From Coptis chinensis (lineage: Eukaryota; Streptophyta; Magnoliopsida; Ranunculales; Ranunculaceae), in assembly GCA_015680905.1 (NCBI GenBank), contig CM027384.1:71705501-71769500 (forward strand): 64,000 nt of DNA. Reading direction: 5' to 3'. How positions within the stretch are numbered: the first letter of the stretch is position 1; the number at the start of each line of letters is the position of its first letter. Shown piece after piece: positions 1-15,100 of this stretch. The position numbers and the translations under genes are program-made. The notes beneath the pieces are model-generated. The model was given only the letters and a program-made list of their open reading frames with translations, searched no databases and had not been told where the DNA came from.

Positions 1-110
1 CATTTGTTTTTCAGATTGACAACAGGTCAATATCATGTCCAATATAATTTTCTATCAATCTTAACTGAACAAGCACACACATAGAAGAGAGATTTCCATA
101 AAGAACTCAC

Positions 111-3100
111 ACTGTGGCGCAGCGAAAGATCTTCAATAGCTCTGCAATCGAAAAGAGAAGATACCCCATTTGATGTTACTTCTCCACAATCCTAACAAAT
201 AAAGAAATTGGGTTCTCAGAGATGCTGAAGTACAAATACTTAAGACTAAACTGCAACACAGTTAGTTAGAAATATTGATTTATCACATACTCATTACACT
301 ATTGGCAGCAATGACCATTAAACTACAGTTTAATGCTATCACCATTCTATGCAAGTGGTGGTCAGCAGCTCATAGTAGATTTAAATGCAAACACCTTACA
401 AAACATTGTAATCAGAAGCTTTCTTTAATCATAAATTAGAATTTGGGAGAAGAAATGAATGAGGAAAAAAATAACAAACCTCTAAATGGAGAGAAATCAA
501 ACCCGGCCATCCACACGAAATGATTTGTTGAGAATCTGCAAATTAAGCTGTATTGATAAGAGTGAAGGAGAAAGACTTGCACAAAGATGAACTCTACACT
601 TTCATGTGCAGGACTTTTAATTAGTGAAATCACATGACATATTTACCCATTTACCTACTGGAATCATTAATAACGCCAAAAGACTTACTTTCTTAGACAG
701 TAAACTGATATTACTATTCACTTTGGGTTCATGCCACGAAAAATTTCATGAAGAGTTCCTATTTAGATTCGGTATATATCTTACAAAAATCTTTTGGTCA
801 AAAGTATAATTTAATCAAAATATTTGCTATGAAATTAGAAAAATAGATAAATTTGCATTACCCCTGGTGAGATGAGAGAGATTCTCCTTAACACAAAGGA
901 TCTGCACGAAAGGTGGCTCTTAACAAATGAGATTAGGACTTGTGAGAGAGACATGCAGTGAAGCAAGGGTACTTCCATTGCTAAATTAGAGATTTATAAA
1001 CTGTTAGTTCTGAATTTCAGGAAATTCAAAAAGTTCTCATGTAATCCGAGACACCCTATGCTTTGAGGTGAAAAGGCCAATCTCTAAAAGACTGCAGTTA
1101 AACAAAATTTCCGGTAACACCTCGGACAAAAACTCTATATAGTTGAATGCTCACCTGAATTCAGCCGTGTGCATCCTGATAATGAAAGCTCAATCAAACT
1201 TGTACAGTTCCGAACTAGAATAGCCAAATCTTCATTTTTCATCCATGGGATAACCCTCTCTAGCCTCAGTTTTCTCAAGTTTGGCATACTGAGGTGGAAA
1301 CTTGATGCAGACAAGTCACCAATACAGTAGCACAGACTCAAAACTCTCAGCTGTCTCAAGGATTCCGCAATACTTCTCACGATGCTATCAGATATAACCT
1401 GTTATTAGCGAGAATCAATGTTCAGGACAAAAGAAAATGTATTTTACAGATAGCAAAATTTCCGACATGGAAAGAAAACGTAGTAGTTCAATAAAATCAT
1501 CAGTAAGAAATACAGTGAACACAACTAAGTATACAAGCAGATGAATGAAACATCAGTTTACTAATCTCACCAAGTCGCCAAGGACAATTAAACTAGAAAC
1601 TCAAATAAACAAGATTCAATGCACATCGGTGTTACACTTTGCAAAAGAGTACCTGTTGCATACATATCATGCAAGCACCTACTACCTAAGCTGAATCCCA
1701 AGAAGCAAAATGGTCTCCCGTAGTGAACATAAATTTAAGTGGATGACTCACCATACACTACATTTTTTTAAAAGTTAATAGTGGTTATGCTTTAATTTTG
1801 AATGTATTAGAGCTCCGACACTCATACTCTTTCTTAGTCTTTGTATAAAATTTTCTTATTTTATTATGCATTTGAAGAAATACTTACACTAGTTAAGTAA
1901 ATAACATCATCATAATGAAGAATATATTCTCAAAGCAGCTGTATCAGACACAGAAACAAGTGCTTGTCCCGGTCAGATAGGATATCTTCATTATTGTATT
2001 GGGCACTTGGAGTAGTTGCAGCAAAAAGTGTTGTTGTCTATTGTATTATCATAGGTGTATTTCCATAATAGCATCATAAGTCATTACTTCTAGTTTTTTT
2101 ACTTTTTTCACATCTTGCACATGTTTAGCACATATATGTTACTACAATCCCATATTTGGAGTGTAGTGTTCTACATACCTCAGGTGAGAAGAATAGATTA
2201 TCCAAATATCTTAAAAGGTGCAGTCCAAAATATAAATCTATATAGCAAGCACTCCATCGAATGACTACCTGAAATTTCAAAACTACTGATTCTAGTGAAG
2301 GACAAAGTATGGGCAGTAGCATGAATGCTTGTTGACTTAGTGATGCACCAAGACCCACTGTCAGAGACTTCAGTGATCTAACTGCATGTCCCGAATTTTC
2401 TAGTGATAAAGAAGAAAACCCCCACCCAAACTCCACATCCTCCAAGTTACAGTTCCTGCCAATCTCAACATACAGTTGTTCCCCACTGGAGCAGCCATAA
2501 GAAAGTGCACTCCTTCGAAGGTTATCTTCATTGTAACACAAATTCCTACAACCCCTTGATTTGATAACCTTCAAACCAGGATTCCTTCTGATGATATGAG
2601 CTAACGTAGCTCCAGAGACCTGCATTTGGACACGTATAAAGATATATGTCAGCCCCGTAGTTACATGTGTAAGTGAACAAGGGTAAACAGGAAATCAAGG
2701 ATCACCTTTGTATTTAAAAAATAAAATTATAAAAAAGAGTAATTTACACAAACTGCAAAATAGACTGTAAATGAATACTTTTGAATAAAAACAAAAACAA
2801 AATGAAAAACAGGACATGATCCTCCCTGACCTCACAAGACCAAATCTTAGAAACCAATAACTAACGTTCAAGGTCGGTCAAATGTCTTGATATATTGACG
2901 CAGCTTGACTCAATTTAGATTCTTCTCATAAAATCTTGACCATATAAAATTTGGCAGGTTACATGATTAGAACCTTCTTCTGGTATAGGTTTCCGGGGTG
3001 GGTGATCTCCAAGTTACAAAGCATGAAAATGTGGCCTCTGACTGATTAAAAAGTTCTTCTCCACATGCACCACACTCAAACTTTAGCTAAAAAGGAATCA

Positions 3101-6100
3101 CAAGCATGTCGATATATTGACCCCAGTTTAAGCTTTCTACTTATTCTTTATCAACTCTTATAAACTCCAATCAGCTCATCAAAGAGAGCCTGTTTAACTC
3201 AGATTACAGTCCAAAAGGAAGTCTCTAAAAGATTGAGAAAACACATATATTTGCTAGCAAGGTGGATTTTATCATGGGGCGCACATGAGCAAGTGGCTCA
3301 ATGGTTGTGCCCACACCCCCAACCTGTGGGAGGTTGAAGGTTTGGAACTCGCTAGTGTCGCCTAGGAAGTTTCCACTCGTGTCAACGTTTAGGTCCTACA
3401 TGTCAGTGACGATGGCCTTCAGGCCTGGATTCTCTAGAGCCAGTTATGACTCCATACTTGATTACTTTTCACTTAGCTTTTCAGGGCTACTGATGTTTCG
3501 CTTAGGTGGACCAAAGTGAAAGAGAAACTTCATAGCAATGGTAGCGCACTAGCACCTGTAAGTAACAGCCTCCATACAAAAAATGGTCACGAAGAACACA
3601 AAAAAAAAGTGAGGGAAGAGTCGAGGATCACTGATGTGTCAACTTACCATGGTCTCAGAAACATCAATAAATTCTAACGAAGAACCCAAAAACCTATAGG
3701 TCGCATCATCATCAAGAGATGTCCCCCTCAAGCAAAGACTTTTCAGCATGCATGTGTGAGACATAAGTTGTGAAAGTGATGTTACATCAACACCTGCAAG
3801 ATAAGATGAATTTAGAGTTGCATACACATAACTGCATTCTTGTGCTCAAATGTGTGTTCCTCAACTCCTCAAGTTTCAATGTCAAAGATATATAAACTTT
3901 TTGTTCTTACTCCACCAATAAAATCTAGGAGTTATGTTCTATGCGGTATGTCCACAGCAACTAAAATCTATACCACTCATCATTAACCCTTTTAATCTCT
4001 TTTTGATGAAGAGATTGGACCCCTGCACGATCGGGTTGTCTACTATTAATACCATGATGTCCATGCACAATATAAAGGAGTATGCTAGATTTCTAAGTGA
4101 GACATTAGATAGGTGGGGCAGTTCACCCCCTCCCCCCCCCCAAAAAAAAATTTTAAAAAAAAACCCAAAACTATTTTTCATACATAAGAAGTGTGAGAGA
4201 AGGCCGAAGATTTATCTTTTCTCTCAAATTTACTTCTTCACAATATATTTTTACAGAGTTACAAACAGGTAATTAATTATCTGTCTGAAAATTGGACAAA
4301 ACATTTGGAATTCACGGGGAAAAACTACAAAGAACAGAACAACATTTACTTTAGCATAGACAAGATAGACTGATGTTAAAAGTAATGACAATATTTTTGA
4401 TAATATAAAGGTATGCCATCACAAGATTTGTGGAAAACAATCGCTATTTGATCAGTCACATTGATGAAAAGTAAAACTTTTCACTCACTCTTGCAGCCAC
4501 CAATGTGCAGTTTCTGAAGTCTAGATGCCAATGTAGTCGACTGATCATTTTCCAATGTGAGTGAGCTCTTCAGAGAAGGAAAACGAGAACACAGAGCTAG
4601 GGTTGAATTTTTCCCAAAGTAAGTATCAGAAGCAACTATAGAGTCCAGGTTCAAACACTTGGAAATAAGTTTGGATATGCCAATATCAGTTATTGAAGTA
4701 CACCCTTTGAGATTAAGGTAACATAACGAGCCCGAGATCAATGAGATATTAATGAGGTCAAAATCTGCATTTGAAAAAACATAGAGGTTCAGATTGATCG
4801 TGGTTGAAGTACGAAATTGCAGATTACCTACAGTCCCACACGCATCAAGATCTACCAAATATATGAATGTCAAGAGCTTTCTATGGTCCAAATAGCTTCT
4901 CATAAAAATAAAAGTCAAAAAAACAACAAAAGAAAAGAGGAGGGGGACCCACAATGACAGCTAACGAAAAGCATCCTTGTCAGTGGCCCGCATGATATAG
5001 AGGTCCATGAGTCTGTGTGTGTGTGTGTGTCATGGGTAGAACTGTACAGGTGTCTGACGAGGCAAACTTTTGAAGCTCAAAAGGCTGATACAACACAAAC
5101 ACATGCATTATACTTTTCAACACTCTGAAATCAGACAGTTACTTCGTTAGTTTTACCGAAAGTAATATCAGAGAAGTACGAGAAATTTACCCATGTCATA
5201 GCTTACTAGAACAGTCACCTACGAATCAAAGAACTGACTGAAATACTGAATTACTATATGAAGGATGGAATACACCAATCCTCTTTCAGAAATCAGAGGT
5301 TACTTTTAATTTGAGAATCATCTGAGGAAGGCTGGCTTACCCTGTGAATCCTGGAGTAGAATATATCCTACCCACTTTGTACAATTCTGTTGGTCTCAGC
5401 CTCACTACCGCATGCATTACACGTCTGGTTATAAATATGAGACACACCCTACTAGATACTGATGTAGAACATTAGTCGAGTCTGTCAGTGTCATAGGTGT
5501 GCGCCTATGTTTCCTCTACATGTTATGGGCGTGAGCCCCATAGTTGAGTCCAAGCCTATGGTTCGAGTCCATTAGTTAGTTGGACACATGTCGTGTTCTT
5601 ATTGGTTTATGTTTTCTAGGTTTACTTTAAATAACGGGCTTGTAGTTAGGGTTTCAAGAGTTGTGTTTATGTGTGTGATTTGTGATTGAGAGATTCAATA
5701 AAAGAGTGATTTTTAGGTCGTCTTTTAATTGTGTTTCAATTAAAGTGTAGATTCAATTAAACTGAAGCTTCCGCCAGTAAGATCTACATTATTTGGTATC
5801 GGAGCACGAATCGTTCCTGAGTAGTTCATCGCGTTACTATTTACAGTACTGTTCACCGAAAACACTGTTCACACAACACTGTCCATCGGGTACTATTCAC
5901 GCGTTACTGTTCAGTCGGTTACTGTTCATCGCGAATCCAATTTTATTTTTGTAGATCAAGATGTCTACAACGTCAGAGATGAAGAATTCATGGATTCATA
6001 TTAACCCCTAAAGTTCGGGTTACTCGATTAAAAGAGTTGAAAGAAACGTTAATGCAAAACAGGTTTGATCGATTAGAAGAAGCAACTAGTCGACTGAGGG

Positions 6101-9100
6101 AGGCTATAGTGGAGCTTTTGCAGCCCAAACCCCCCATCGTTGGTGGAGCTTTTATAGCCCAACGTAAAACACCGGTTGTTATCGATGACAACAAAAAGAA
6201 TGAAGGAACTTATGAAGTCGTTGTGTTGTGTCTTGAGCATGATTACAAATGCCATCAGCAGCAGTGCTCACCACGATGGGCTTGTGACAAACAGGTCCAA
6301 AGAAGCCCACACACAAATTCTTTTGGGACGGCTTTTAGGAACATCAATTAGTTGCTGGAACGCCAATGTGCCATTCTGGATTTGGGCCTCCTATATCGCA
6401 TGGGTCAGTACTCATCGACAGTGGTTATGTGGATCCTTTTTTGTCCAACATTGAGACATTTTCTCTAAGGCAAAGCAGAGAAATAAAGTGCACATTTGTG
6501 ACATCGTGGTGCATTATTCCCTTTGTGAGTAGATACAAAGCCAAAACTCGAGGTCGAATTCCTCCGAACCCCAAGAGGGTGATGTATACAAGAACGAAAA
6601 GTTTTTGCATATTGGTGGGTTTCATGTGGACAAGCTTCTTCAACATGGGGAGAGTGATGTAGAACATTAGTCGAGTCTGTCAGTGTCATAGGTGTGCGCC
6701 TATGTTTCCTCTACATGTTATGGGCATGAGCCCCTTAGTTGAGTCCAAGTCTATGGTTCGAGTCCATTAGTTAGTTGGACACATGTCGTATTCTTATTGG
6801 TTTATGCTTTCTAGGTTTACTTTAAATAACGGGCTTGTAGTTAGGGTTTCAAAAGTTGTGTTTATGTGTGTGATTTGTGATTGAGAGATTCAATAAAAGA
6901 GTGATTTTTAGGTCGTCTTTTAATTGTATTTCAATTAAAGTGTAGATTCAATTAAACTGAAACTTCCGCCAGTAAGATCTACATTAGATACATAACCAGT
7001 ATTTATTAACATAAGTTGGCTTGCTTAGCTGCAAACCTAACTCAATTTTCCAATACTACTGAAGGTTGAAAAAAAATCAGGCATACAGTGGCACACTGAC
7101 CAACCCTTGGAGGCCCTAGGCCCCAAGCTCAATCCCTTCCTCCACCTCTGAATCGGGAAGGGGGTTAAAGATTTTAGGTGTTAAAACGAATAAGAGTAAC
7201 ACCAATTCAAAAAATATAAAATTAAAACTCAAAAAATAAAACATATTTCCTTACCATTGATCTCAGTTCGCCCCTCCAAGACGAGTTTTGTGATATTTGA
7301 TGATAGTGGTATTCCTTTCAACACCTCATGTGATGCAACATCTAGATCTATGTGCCCATCAATGCTAGATGATATTGTTGATATTCGTCCCGGTATCAGT
7401 GGACTTATATCGGCACTTAAATACACTTCCTTGACAAGAGGACAGTTTTGTATCAATTGAAACAGGGCTTTCATCTTGAAGTGCAAACAGTGAGATGCTT
7501 TCAATGTTTTCAAAGATGGGAACGACTTACAAAAGCACTTGATGGCAGCTTCAATGTGTACCTGTGGACACTTTGAGATATCCACCTCGCGCACGGCGTC
7601 AAATGATAAAGTTGGGAATGAATTATGTGGGGCTGCAAATTTACCCAAATCCCTACTCCGAATCTCAGTCAGATACTCTTTGATTCTCTCTTTTGATGCG
7701 GGATCCATCTTATGCAAACATGGAAGCATAGATAGGAACAGGAGAGCTGATGTTATCTGGGGGCATCCTGACAAGTCTATTCTCTGATAAAATTTTAAAC
7801 AAATACACATTAATAAACAAGGAAGAAAAAGAGAAAAAACATGTAACATGCATCATGCATAAAAGATATGGAACAGTGACAAGTTAAACAATGAAATAAA
7901 GCCGGTTGAAGATAAACCATCCTTTTGAACTATTTATTGAACTACAAACTACTAGCATGCATGTAACACTTAACTCTTAGCACTTCCCAAAAACTTTGTG
8001 GCAATTTGCGTGACACATGTTTGAAACCCTTCTAATACATATATCCCCAGGTCGCAATTTGAACTAACCACCAGCCCAATGACACAAGTGAAAGGTCCCA
8101 TCGCATGTACTTCCAATGAGCATATTCACAATAAGTGAAACTGAACCCGATGTGGATAACCACCATAACTTGTTCAAAAAGTGGTGAAAGCATATTTAGC
8201 AAGTCCTCATGAGAACAGGAAGGTTAATGTCCATCAGACAGTTGGCTGAAGAACATTAACCTTTCTGTTGAAATTTCATCCTTAACAGTGACAGCTTATG
8301 TGTAGTTAATATCAACTTTTAACAATTATGTCTTCCACATTATGTATGTAACCTCTACGGAAGTCAATCTAATACAGTTTATTAAATGGATCAGTGGTTA
8401 TATTTATGACTTAAAACATTATATACAAGTAAACAAAAGAAAAGGACAATGTAACTGAAAAAAGTAAATCAAAGCAAATACTGAAACTACTAAAGCCAAC
8501 ACATTGTACGTTAATTAGAAGATAACACAAGCATTAAGAATGGCTAGGAAGAGACCTCAGTATAATCTGTTAAGCGGATTCTGATACTTTCAAGATCACC
8601 ATATCTAAACAAGTGCAGTAAACTCATGGTAGGATCACTTATGAGATTAAGAATGGCACCAATACTCTCGTTTGCAAGCTCCGAAAAGTAGAAGCTCCCT
8701 TTCTTCCCTATTATACAAATGTGATATAACCCGTATTATTGATGGCTTTGAAAAAGAAAAAAACTAAATGCGGTATTATTTTTCCAAAGTAAGTGAAGCT
8801 ATGATACCTGCCACAAACCAAAATGGCAAAAGGCCAAGCCGTACCTATTTAAGACAAAGATTAACAATTTATCAAGTTAATGTAGCATCTAACCAAAAAG
8901 TTGTTAAATACGGGTGAAAAAGGTTGGGCCATCATTTGGCCTAGAGGAGTTAAGTATGCCTACTTCGGTTCATGATAGAAAGGCTCCACAGGGTAGTCTA
9001 TCATTCATGAAATCGTCAAAAGATAGAGAATTTGTTTTGGCAGTAAACTGCTTCAACACAACGAGAGCAATGGTAAAGAACACACTAAGAAACAGAGGAA

Positions 9101-12100
9101 TTTAATGTTGGGGGAGATGAAACTGAACCAAGATAATGGCTGCCTACGTACCCAAGATCTATTCTCTAGGGATCAAGTTTCTACGTAGTTCCTTATGAAA
9201 AATAATTTAGTATTTATATAGGTAGAGTAGAGAGTCTTTGTAGCTCAAGTAATCTTGTAGCTTGAGTAATTGTGATAGAATATAACTCTCAACTGATAAT
9301 TATCCCTTTGATAAGAAACGAATCTGGACATAAATTAACATACATTAGTGGCTGTACATTGATCCATAGTATTGCAAATTGGGTTTTAGCCCTGTTGATT
9401 AAACGAATAAAATAGAGACCCCTAATAATAGACGTTTGCCACGTATGTGGGGGTCGAAACACCGCCTTCTCTTTGTCATGCGAACAAAATTCACATGGCA
9501 AAAAAGAGAAGAAAAAGCAAAGAAAAAATGGAATAAGAAAAGAGTAAGCGGAATGTATAACAAAGTGTCGCGTGAATGTAAATGATAGGAAAATGGACAA
9601 TCGGGAAAAAGTCGTGAACTATCGGAAACGAAAGAATATCAAACTAACGTATACAGGACGCAATGTAGTTAAAAAATGGCTGAAAAATGCACCAAAAAAA
9701 TAAAAGATGCACAGAAAAAATTTCAAAAGAAATCGATTGCCGAAAATGTACCGAACGCATTACGCAACAATATGAAAGTTGTTGTTTTTTGTTTTTTTTT
9801 TTTTTTACGACGCGTGCCAGCGAAATAGCGATACTAAGATTAGACCGTTGAAATTAAACGTAGGGGCAATTTAGTAATAACAATAATAAAAGAAAGTTAA
9901 ATACTAATTTGACTCAAAGTGTTGGGATGAGATAAGAATGTGCAGTAGATAAGAATTGAGATTAGAGATAAAGTTGGATTAGAAAAGAATCCCACCAGTA
10001 CTGGAAAACAGCTCGACAAAACCTTATATAAGTGTTGTGCCGCATATCCCAATCCATGAAAAACCATTGACGCTCATCAACCAGCACTTGGTCAAGGCTC
10101 CCATTAGGCAAGTACGCCAGAACACGCGGTACGCACTTCGTAAACAAACAACGACCTAACAACCTGACGAGAGTCCCTGAAGTCGTAGAAAACTATATCA
10201 CAACAACGTGTTTCGCAGCAAACAACCTATTCGCGTACACCGATCCAAAACCATCCTCGCCAAGTTGAAGTGAGACAGAGAAAGTAGTCGTAGCGGCTCG
10301 AAGGGTGTGCAAATCAAAAACAAGAGAGTCGGCGCTGTCGGCTCCGTCTTGCAGTATCGCCAGTACTGCTGTTTTACAACTCGGTGTTTATTCATTGCGT
10401 TGCCTAACAGGTACGTTCCCTCGACATTAATCTCGGTTTAGATATATATTTGATTTGGTTTGTATGGAGTTAAAACGTTGCATGTGGAGGAAGCTCTGGA
10501 CATGCAAGAACACGAAGGCTGAGGAAGAAACGCATTGATGGCGATACTGATGATGGCGCCCATCTTCAAAATCTAATATGAACAAATATGATACGGTACA
10601 ACACCAGCAAAGGAAGAGCACCGTAATTGTTTTTCTTTAATTTGGCCCGATACTGAAAGTAACAAACATGATACGGTGCAGCACCAGCAAAGGAAAGTCA
10701 TCGTACCTGCGTTGCATTATTTTGGCCCGGTGCACCCCATTTGGATAAAGTGAACCCGGTTTTTGAGCTAGCTGACCGATTGTTTTTTTTTTGTTTTTTT
10801 TTGGCACAGGTAGAAACGACCGTATTATACTGGCAAAAGATAATCGAGAATAGTAAGAATCGATGACGATCGTAGACTTGGTGAGGTGGAAAGAAAGTGA
10901 CAGATATAGCGAATACACAAGGCCGCAACATAATCTAGCTCAAGATAGAGCAACTTCAAATTGGAGTGGCTAGGATATTAAGCTTAAAATATTAGGTTTC
11001 GATCAAAATTAAATTTGGCCTACCGAAGAAGACGGAGAAAATTTCGGAAAATATGACAAAGCAGTGTCAGAAACAGATACGAAAAATTTCTCGTAGAAAG
11101 ATCAGCACAATGCTTAAGAAAAAATAATGACGTTGGCGAAAATTTTCGCTCGGAAAATTTCTCGCAGAAAGATCAACACAATGCCTTATAAAAAATAGTG
11201 AAGCTATCCAAAATTTTCGCTCGGAAAATTTCCCGTAGAAATATCGGCACAATGCCTTAGAAAAAATAATGAAGCTGTCAAAGATTTTTGTTCGGAAAAT
11301 TTCTCGTAGAAATATCAGCACAATGTCTTAGAAAAAAATAATAAAACTGATGAAACAGTGTCGTTCACCGTGGATGAACTCGAAAAATACTTTAAGCGGA
11401 GTCAATAATTGTCGACAGCATTAAACAGGTATGTTAGTATTTTTTTATTAGTTATCTTAAAACTTTGGTTAAGTCTGAAAGTCTGATGAAAAGATATGTA
11501 TTTTTGTCGTAAGTTGAAACAGAGGAATTACGAGCAAAAGATATTGACGAAAAATTTCGAGTGGAAAGATCTCAATGCCTTAGAAAAAATATGGAAGCTG
11601 AAAAAAAAAATTGTTCAGGGTAATCGCGCCGCAATACCGTAAAAAAAATAAAGAAGTTGGAGAAAATTTTCGTTCAGAAAAATCGACGAAAAGTCTCTCT
11701 CAAAAATATCGGCCCAATGCCTTAGAAAAAATAATAAAGTTGATGGAAAGTTTCGTTGAGAAAGAACGGCGCAATGCCTTAAAAAAAATAATGAATGCGG
11801 AAGATAATTAACCGAAAGTGCTAAGCGAAGCGAATGCAGATTTCGAAGAAGAAAACGAAGATTTAATCGAGCGACCGTAAGACAACTGACAGAGACAATT
11901 AATTAAGTAATTGTGGGAATGTAATACCATAGAGCTAAAAATTTTGCTGATGAAAAATAAAAATAAAGTATATGTTTGCTATTGAATATTGTTGTTGTGA
12001 CAGATAACATACCTGCGGAAAACTGACAATGTTGTTGATTTATGTAGTTGAAATGAAATAGAACGATACGCCCCATATAGAGAAAAACTCCCCCAATGCT

Positions 12101-15100
12101 AACTTAACTCGGCAAAATTAGACTAAACGAGTGTAAAAACGTTCAAACTTCGACTGACAAAACGAAACGAGGTAACTTAGTCAGATATTGTCGTAGTGAT
12201 AGTAACGGACTAAACGAGCGTAAAAATGTTCAAACTTAGACTGACGAAGCTAAACATGGTAACTTCGTCAGATTTTGTTATAGCGATAGTAACGGACGAA
12301 GTAAGCGTAAAAAGCATTCAAATTTAGACTAACGAAGCTACACGTGGTAACTTTGTCAGATTTTGTCGTAGCAATAGTAACGAACTAAGCGAGCGTAAAA
12401 GCGTTCAAACTTAGACTGACGAAGCTAAACGTAGTAACTTCGTCAGATTTTGTCGTAGCGATAATAATATTGCGATGGAAACAAAATGATACCATTAGAA
12501 CTGAAGTGAAAGAAAGACTTTATTGAGCACCAAATCTTGAAAAGTGCAGAGATAATAACGGAAAAGAAACTATTGAATTGGAAACAAATAAACAAATTTT
12601 TGTCCAATTTTTCGTTCAACTTGTCTATTTTGTTCTCTCCCTTAGTAAAATAATTTGTTACAACGAGCAAGAAACGAATACTGTCGGGGCTGTCGGAAAT
12701 AAACCAACAATGTCAAGGCCCCATTTTGCAAATAACCAAGGTTTATGGATTGGATGACGCTTCATCATGGGAAGTTTGGCCTATATCACATATCATGTTT
12801 TTGACAAGGCATACACTTCTCGGACAAACGCTTAACATCATTTGGCATGTACGAACACCAATACCATTGGGTCATTGCTATGTGAGCGAGACTTCGCCCC
12901 TGGAAGTGGTGTTCACATAGTCCTGAATGAATGCTCATAAGTTGTAGCAATTGCCTGTTGAGAGTTTTTAATAAGATATTCGTTTAAAAGTCTTTTCTCC
13001 ACTAATTTCTGAATTCGACCCCGGAGAGAGCGACAAAGTTCTGTCTCATAGCCATAGTCATTATGGAATTTACACTGCAAGGATTTGTCCCTTGTACCTT
13101 TGGTATCTTCTGAAAGTGGATAAGGCGGGGAAAGAAGATTCCCACTTTTCAACTTCTCATATATAACAGAGTACTTGGCATTGAGCGAGGTCAGTTTTAG
13201 CTCAGGTAGTCTTTCCATCACGATTGAAATTGACTTGCTTCTGATTGTCATTCTTTTCATCGTTATGTTGTTGATCGGATCGTCTTGCCCGGCTTAGAAT
13301 TCTTCTTTGTCGGAAAAATCTTTACTCCGAATATCTCTCTGTCTCTTTGCTTTTCGCGCAGATAGGTTCTCCTCGACACGGATGTGTTGTTCATACTAAC
13401 ATCTGGATCGTCACCGAGTTTTAGGGACATCTTTAATTAGAGAGTGGTAAAAATCCCTTACAATGAAATTCGAACTTCTGTCTCTTTCATAATATAATGT
13501 TTCTTTAAAGGCAAAAAGAAACATCCCATCAGAAACTTCTTGAACATCTGGCTGTTTTTTTGAACCTAGTAACAAAAGTACGTAACTTTTCTTCACGTTG
13601 CTGCTTGATGTTCGGAAGTAAGTCGACATCCTTTAGCGTCTTGCAATTGTGGCAGAAACGATTAACAAACTGATTTTCTAGTTCATTGTATTGGTGAATT
13701 GATCTTGAAGGCAACTCATTAAACCAGCGTAATGCTTATCCCTTTAGAATTGATGGAAAGAGCTTACACATGAGCGGATCATCTCCACCCCATAACACCA
13801 ACTTATTTTTTAACGATAGAACATAAAAGCCAGGATCTCTTTCCGACTCATCATAAAGTTCAAAATCAGGTTGTTTGAAGTCGGGATGGTGGTAAGCTTC
13901 CTGAATGTCGAGCGAAAACTTATCAAGTACGCCATCATGGTTCGTCAAGTTTTTCATTCTTACATCCCTTGACTCTCTATCGTTAAGTTCTTTTGCAATC
14001 AACTCTTTCAACTGTTGTTCTGTTAGAGTTAAAGTATTGACTCGAACAACTAGACGCCCCCGGTCATGCCCATGTGGAGAAAGATACCTTCTATTATCTC
14101 TTATTGGAGTTAGAGATCTTTGCCGGGATCAGCTCCGACCTGTGATTGTCTTTGTCTATCCCTGTAACCAGCCTATCTAGGCCAGTAGTCACCCTTGGCC
14201 GGGTGTTCAGTATAATTATACCGCTTCTCCATGTTTTGTTGCTCTTTATGCGGGATGCCCGCCTTCCCAGTCATGTCGGACATATCTCGGATGGAGGTCT
14301 TCCCTGAAATTGCTTCTCAGAGGTAAATCTTCCCTTTGAAATCGGACATGTCTAGGGTAGTAGTTATCCCTGCCAATCCGATTCTCCCCATAAATACGGG
14401 TAATAGGGTCATTACTCTTTAAAGCGTGTAATCGGTTAATTAAGGTCTTGAGAAATAACACGTTCTCGAGGGCGATGAAGTGGATCTTCAAGGCGGACCC
14501 ATACACCGGAATGGTCTGCGTCCCCCGTGGTCACCTTGATGTTGTTGAATTTGCGGCATCGCCCACGCTTTGCCTCTTTGCGGCTTCCTTCTCCGAGTTC
14601 CTATCTAAATTTTTGACTTGTCGTAACTCACTTTCGGCCAACCGTATTAGGGGTGAATTATTTCATTACTATCACCTTTTCCATTAGTTGGTGTGAGAGT
14701 AATGTCAACGTCCATATCCATGTCAACTAAAAGATCGACATGGACAGACGATGGACTGCATGGAGAATTACTGACTTGTCGGTTTTCTTGTTGCAAGACT
14801 GTTAGGGGCGGTGGCGGTGGCGGGGGCGGTGGCGCTGCTACAGTTGGATGTTGAGAATTGATCCTACCACTAAGAGCAACTTGATTGTTCAACGGTTCTT
14901 GCATTGGCCGATTTGAATTTTGAGGGTTGCGATTCCTATTAAGATGAGGAATATATTGACTATTTGGTCTGCTTCTTGTACTTACCATCTTAATTGTTTT
15001 ACGTGATAATGAATTCTAAAATCCCCACAGACGGTGTCAATTATGTTTCGGCAGTAAATTGCTTCAACACATCGAGAGCAATGATAAAGAACGCACTAAG

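Larger units (their letters stand above)
5460..6986 (+). mobile_element. 1.5-kb non-autonomous LTR retrotransposon
   Basis: Two 332-bp direct repeats bound the element. It is flanked by the 5-bp target duplication GATAC (5455-5459 and 6987-6991). The LTR ends are short inverted repeats (TGATGTAGA / TCTACATTA). A primer-binding site matching initiator tRNA-Met with one difference (TGGTATCGGAGC, 5794-5805) follows the left LTR. A purine tract (ATGGGGAGAG) precedes the right one. The internal 863 bp has no protease, RT or integrase. It keeps a short gag-leader-like helix (NRFDRLEEATSRLREAIVEL) near 6058-6117. It sits antisense in FBL11 intron 9. Small size and lack of pol point to a non-autonomous derivative; the superfamily is uncertain. 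Confidence 0.92.

Noticed and set aside
3934..4272. 112-codon plus-strand ORF
   Set aside because: It runs through homopolymer C and A tracts in an FBL11 intron and has no similarity to known proteins.
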